Shown here piece by piece: positions 6,124 to 7,855 of a stretch of DNA of 7,855 nucleotides. The notes under the pieces are model-generated. The model ran no database searches. It saw only the letters and a list, made by a program, of their open reading frames with translations, and was not told the DNA's origin. The stretch is from Solirubrobacteraceae bacterium (GTDB lineage: Bacteria > Actinomycetota > Thermoleophilia > Solirubrobacterales > Solirubrobacteraceae): NCBI GenBank assembly GCA_025928415.1, contig JAICJK010000095.1:1-7855 (forward strand), read 5' to 3'. The position numbers and the translations under genes are program-made. Within the stretch, counting starts at the first letter, position 1; the number at the start of each line of letters is the position of its first letter.

Positions 6124-6606
6124 GTGCGGACCGTGTTCCTGCGCCACTACTCGATGCCGACCGCGCTGGCCGGCGTCTTCCAGTTGCGCCAGGCCAAGCT
6201 CTGGCAGCACGCGGCGCGCGCCGCGGACACCCGCCCGCTGATCCCGCACGGCGGGCCGGGGTTCGAGCTCGCCGGCGGCCTCGAGCCCCGCGAGGACGAG
6301 GCCGTCCTCGACAAGATCACGATGTCGGCCTTCGCCGGCACGCCGCTGGATATCGTGCTGCGCGACTGCGGGGTGCGCGCGTACCTGATCGCCGGCGTCG
6401 CGCTGGAGATCGGGATCGAGCCGACCGTCCGCCACTCCACGGACCTGGGCTACGTGCCCGTCGTCGTCCGCGACGCCTGCGGCGCGGGCGACGACGCGGC
6501 CGCCCGCCGCACGCTGGAGGCGCTCGCGTTCACCGGCGACGCGATCGTGGCCGGCACCGAGGAGGTCTGCGCTGCGCTCGCGGCGCACGCCGGCCGCGCC
6601 GCGTGA
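6124..6606 (+). CDS. Isochorismatase-like protein lacking its N-terminal third (probable remnant)
   Basis: The frame encodes the central and C-terminal part of the isochorismatase/cysteine hydrolase fold: RTVFLRH (2-8, normally the second strand), VLDKITMSAFAGTPLD (61-76) with the expected catalytic-region Lys64, LIAGVALEIGIEPTVRH (88-104) and VVVRDACGAG (113-122). Two oddities stand out. First, about 50-60 residues that normally precede this, including the strand with the catalytic Asp (VIDMQ-type), are absent: the frame is closed by TGA 6091-6093, and the sequence before it belongs to the divergent gene's promoter and leader. Second, the residue at the nucleophilic Cys position is Gly97, as in EntB/PhzD-type isochorismatases and some uncharacterised relatives. 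No good start exists: GTG 6124 has no RBS or -10. No internal stops are present, so truncation would be recent, or an assembly deletion. Family assignment is firm; function is doubtful. Confidence 0.7.
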   Translation: MRTVFLRHYSMPTALAGVFQLRQAKLWQHAARAADTRPLIPHGGPGFELAGGLEPREDEAVLDKITMSAFAGTPLDIVLRDCGVRAYLIAGVALEIGIEPTVRHSTDLGYVPVVVRDACGAGDDAAARRTLEALAFTGDAIVAGTEEVCAALAAHAGRAA

Positions 6607-6622
6607 TCGTGCCGCGGCGCGC

Positions 6623-6628
6623 GATGAT
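6623..6628 (+). promoter_or_regulatory. Weak candidate -10 for the VOC protein gene
   Basis: GATGAT ends 6 bases before ATG 6635, the same geometry as the TAGGCT and CATCAT elements elsewhere in the window. It deviates from TANNNT at the first base and has no -35, so it is supported mainly by position. Read-through from 6124-6606, which ends 28 bases upstream, is an alternative. Confidence 0.3.
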
Positions 6629-6634
6629 GGCCCG

Positions 6635-7024
6635 ATGGAGCAGCGCATCAGCCTCGTGACCCTCGGCGTCGAGGACCTCGCCCGCGCCCGCGCCTTCTAC
6701 GAGGCGCTCGGCTGGGGCGGCGCCCGCCAACCCGACGACGAGGTGTGCTTCTTCCAGGCCGGCGGCATGGTCTTCGGCCTGTGGACCGCGCTCGGCGGAC
6801 ACGGCGCGCCGGGCATCGAGCTGGCCCACAACGTCCGCTCGCCCGAGGAGGTGGCGGGCACGCTCGCGGAGGCCGAGCGCGCCGGCGCGACGATCGTGCG
6901 CCCGGCGGGCCGCGCCGAGTGGGGCGGGACGACCGGGGCGTTCGCCGATCCCGACGGCTACGTCTGGGAGGTCGCCCACAACCCCGCCTGGAGGCTGGCC
7001 GGGGACGGCACGATCCGCATCTGA
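6635..7024 (+). CDS. VOC superfamily (glyoxalase/bleomycin-resistance fold) protein
   Basis: This 129-residue soluble protein has the usual single-module VOC length, two beta-alpha-beta-beta-beta repeats. Repeat one starts ISLVTLGVEDLARARAFYEA (5-24), where the aromatic FY after the helix is typical. Repeat two includes GIELAHNV (60-67), the helix SPEEVAGTLAEAERAGA (69-85) and the signature GAFADPDGYVWEVAHNP (101-117). It matches the common uncharacterised group ending in DPDG-x-x-WE-x-x-x-NP. Glu112 and Glu62 sit at possible metal-ligand positions, but the His often present in the first strand is Leu or Thr here, so glyoxalase I activity should not be assumed. Substrate unknown; relatives include detoxification and antibiotic-binding proteins. 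ATG 6635 is well placed directly before the first strand. It follows the truncated isochorismatase gene by 28 bases. Confidence 0.88.
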   Translation: MEQRISLVTLGVEDLARARAFYEALGWGGARQPDDEVCFFQAGGMVFGLWTALGGHGAPGIELAHNVRSPEEVAGTLAEAERAGATIVRPAGRAEWGGTTGAFADPDGYVWEVAHNPAWRLAGDGTIRI

Positions 7025-7038
7025 CGCAGCGGAAAGCC

Positions 7039-7067
7039 TTGACATGCGTTCACGATGAACTCATCAT
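7039..7067 (+). promoter_or_regulatory. Consensus-like promoter of the toxin-antitoxin operon
   Basis: A perfect TTGACA -35 box (7039-7044), a 17-base spacer and CATCAT (7062-7067) form the most consensus-like promoter in the window. Six bases then lead to ATG 7074, so the antitoxin mRNA should be leaderless. The segment from about 7031 to 7085 is clearly richer in A and T than its surroundings. Confidence 0.65.
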
Positions 7068-7085
7068 GATTGCATGGGACTCATC
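7054..7085 (+). promoter_or_regulatory. Candidate autoregulatory operator for the antitoxin
   Basis: ACTCATC is repeated exactly at 7059-7065 and 7079-7085, a 20-base period of about two helical turns. The inverted half-site GATGA (7054-7058) pairs with TCATC (7061-7065) across two bases. These elements flank and overlap the -10 box and the start codon. FitA/VapB-type ribbon-helix-helix antitoxins normally bind such short repeats at their own promoter as complexes with the toxin, so this is a plausible repressor site. The repeats are short and the assignment is inferred from position. Confidence 0.4.
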
Positions 7086-7301
7086 CAGATCCGTGACGTG
7101 CCCGATGACGTCCACCGCACCCTGAAGGCGCGCGCCGCGGCACAGGGGACATCCCTGAGCGATTACGTCCTCAAAGAGGTGATGCGGGTCGCGCGCACTC
7201 CGACGCCGGAGGAGCTCGACGAGCGGATCCGCTCGCGCGGGCGCGCCGGGGTCAGCACGGAGGACATCCTCGCCGCGCGCGACTCGGGCCGGCGGGGGTG
7301 A
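7074..7301 (+). CDS. vapB: Ribbon-helix-helix (FitA/VapB-type) antitoxin
   Basis: This 75-residue protein starts with a short DNA-contacting strand (GLIQIRDVP, 2-10), then two helices (DDVHRTLKARAAAQG, 11-25, and TSLSDYVLKEVMRVA, 26-40). This is the FitA/Arc-like RHH pattern, in which TSLSDYV is typical. The C-terminal tail (TPEELDERIRSRG, 44-56) is the sort that wraps the partner PIN toxin and blocks its active site. It is expected to neutralise the downstream VapC and, as a dimer-toxin complex, repress the operon. ATG 7074 is placed by the promoter 6 bases upstream. Its TGA overlaps the toxin GTG by four bases (GTGA), coupling translation. Codons such as GGA, CGT, GAT, GCA, ACA and AAA are more frequent than in neighbours, hinting at horizontal arrival, although the gene is too short to be sure. 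Confidence 0.88.
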   Translation: MGLIQIRDVPDDVHRTLKARAAAQGTSLSDYVLKEVMRVARTPTPEELDERIRSRGRAGVSTEDILAARDSGRRG

Positions 7302-7687
7302 GGTGGGTCGTCGACGCGTCGAGCGTGGTCGCGTACGTGCTCGGCGAGGGCTCCGCGGTCGAGCGCGACGGGATGCTGGGTGACGTCCACGCGCCCGCGC
7401 TCGTCGACGTGGAGACGACGCAGACGCTTCGGGGCCTCGTGCGCGGCTCCAGGATCGCCCTGGCGACCGCGGAGCTGTGTCGCGCCGACCTCGGCCGCCT
7501 CGCGGTGCGTCGCCATCCGGATGCAGCGCTCCTGCGCCGCGCCTGGGAGCTCCGCGCCGTCTGCACGACCTGTGACGCGCTCTATGTGGCGCTGGCCGAG
7601 GCCCTCGACGCGACGCTGCTGACCCGTGACGCCCGGCTCGCGCGCTCCGTCGCGCGACTCGTCGATGTCGAGGTCTCCGGCGCCTGA
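7298..7687 (+). CDS. vapC: PIN-domain ribonuclease toxin, VapC family
   Basis: This 129-residue protein is of standard VapC length. VapC toxins are Mg2+-dependent endoribonucleases that cut tRNA or rRNA and stop growth when freed from antitoxin. The acidic active-site set is complete: Asp6 in WVVDASSVV (3-11), Glu39 in LVDVETTQTLRGL (35-47), Asp93 in TTCDALYVALAEAL (90-103) and Asp111 in LLTRDARLARS (107-117). The protein therefore looks catalytically intact. The usual Tyr before DALY is Cys92 here. GTG 7298 overlaps the antitoxin stop in GTGA and gives the expected PIN N-terminus, so no other start is likely. Expression follows the antitoxin's promoter, so the toxin is made by coupled re-initiation. 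RNA target cannot be predicted from this sequence. Confidence 0.92.
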   Translation: MRWVVDASSVVAYVLGEGSAVERDGMLGDVHAPALVDVETTQTLRGLVRGSRIALATAELCRADLGRLAVRRHPDAALLRRAWELRAVCTTCDALYVALAEALDATLLTRDARLARSVARLVDVEVSGA

Positions 7688-7717
7688 CACGGGCCGGCCG
7701 GCGTGCGACGATGCGGC

Positions 7718-7855
7718 ATGGCGGATGACGCCTGGACACCGCCGATCGCGGGCGGGACGACGCCCCCGAGCCCTCACCCGTCGAGCCGCGACACGACGCC
7801 CCGCGCGTACCGCCGCGCGGCCGCGTCGCGTCGGGTGCCGCCCTGTGACAGTGCG
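7718..7855 (+). CDS. Possible 5' end of a plus-strand gene (partial, alternative to the minus-strand frame)
   Basis: ATG 7718 opens a frame that stays open for 46 codons to the window edge and begins MADDAWTPPIAGGTTPP. The start context GCGACGATGCGGCATG resembles that of the VOC gene (GCGATGATGGCCCGATG), with GACGAT (7707-7712) as a possible -10 five bases before the ATG. The residues are Pro/Thr/Arg-rich, show no motif and could be a disordered N-terminus or noise. It overlaps the minus-strand candidate at 7774-7854 and both share the same wobble positions, so base composition cannot separate them. Confidence 0.3.
   Translation, partial: MADDAWTPPIAGGTTPPSPHPSSRDTTPRAYRRAAASRRVPPCDSA
7774..7854 (-). 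CDS. Possible C-terminal end of a minus-strand gene (partial)
   Basis: Read from the right edge on the minus strand, an open frame gives 26 residues (ALSQGGTRRDAAARRYARGV, then VSRLDG) and stops at TGA 7774-7776. The composition (Ala/Arg/Gly, with a helix-like GTRRDAAARRYARGVV) is more protein-like than the competing plus-strand frame. It would be convergent with vapC, leaving an 86-base gap. No family can be named from so little, and it excludes the plus-strand alternative at 7718. Confidence 0.35.
   Translation of the reverse strand, partial: ALSQGGTRRDAAARRYARGVVSRLDG

Noticed and set aside
6040..6648. N-terminal extension of the CorC-like frame on the minus strand
   Set aside because: The extension is an Arg/Ala/Gly-rich shadow of the isochorismatase gene, and the DUF21 transmembrane domain begins at ATG 6039.
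6090..6659. Long plus-strand frame starting at ATG 6090
   Set aside because: Its translation is almost pure Arg/Ala/Pro/Gly, the typical out-of-frame shadow in high-GC DNA, and it overlaps the recognisable isochorismatase frame and runs into the VOC gene.
7692..7699. GGCCGGCC palindrome after vapC as a terminator or attachment site
   Set aside because: An eight-base GC-only palindrome is common here, and there is no loop, T-run or duplicate copy.
1..7855. CRISPR array, insertion sequence, integrase, tRNA or rRNA
   Set aside because: No spaced direct repeats of suitable length, transposase or integrase motifs, terminal inverted repeats, or cloverleaf-forming segments were found by eye on either strand.

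Overview
The window is very GC-rich (by eye well above 70%) and its coding frames are almost saturated with G or C at third positions. Protein style, GTG starts and near-absence of Shine-Dalgarno sequences fit a high-GC actinobacterium. My best guess is the Thermoleophilia/Solirubrobacterales lineage; this is inference from style, not a database match. Most genes begin only 6-9 bases after a -10-like hexamer, so leaderless mRNA looks like the normal mode here. The hexamer TAGGCT occurs three times in that position.

Layout. 1-206: 3' end of an unrecognised plus-strand gene. 264-3293: two different CPA1-type Na+/H+ antiporters in tandem, each with its own start-proximal -10 element and separated by a strong GC hairpin. 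3336-4577: a secreted TIM-barrel protein with clan GH-A glycosidase hallmarks. 4598-6071, minus strand: a CorC/HlyC-type DUF21-CBS membrane protein, preceded by a possible 11-residue leader peptide and followed by two hairpins and a 29-residue single-span membrane microprotein. 6124-6606: an isochorismatase-fold gene lacking its N-terminal third. 6635-7024: a VOC/glyoxalase-fold protein. 7074-7687: a VapBC-type toxin-antitoxin pair (ribbon-helix-helix antitoxin, PIN-domain toxin) behind the most consensus-like promoter of the window. 7688-7855: the edge, with two mutually exclusive partial reading frames.

How the genes relate. The two antiporters and the CorC-like protein all concern cation or pH homeostasis at the membrane, but each has its own promoter and orientation, so this is a loose neighbourhood rather than one operon. 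The GH-like, isochorismatase-like and VOC genes look like independent housekeeping or accessory genes. VapBC is a self-contained module with somewhat lower GC than its surroundings. I see no CRISPR array, insertion sequence, tRNA or rRNA. I found no clearly new multi-gene system. The items most worth a second look are the short leader frames next to leaderless starts, the membrane microprotein and the truncated isochorismatase.
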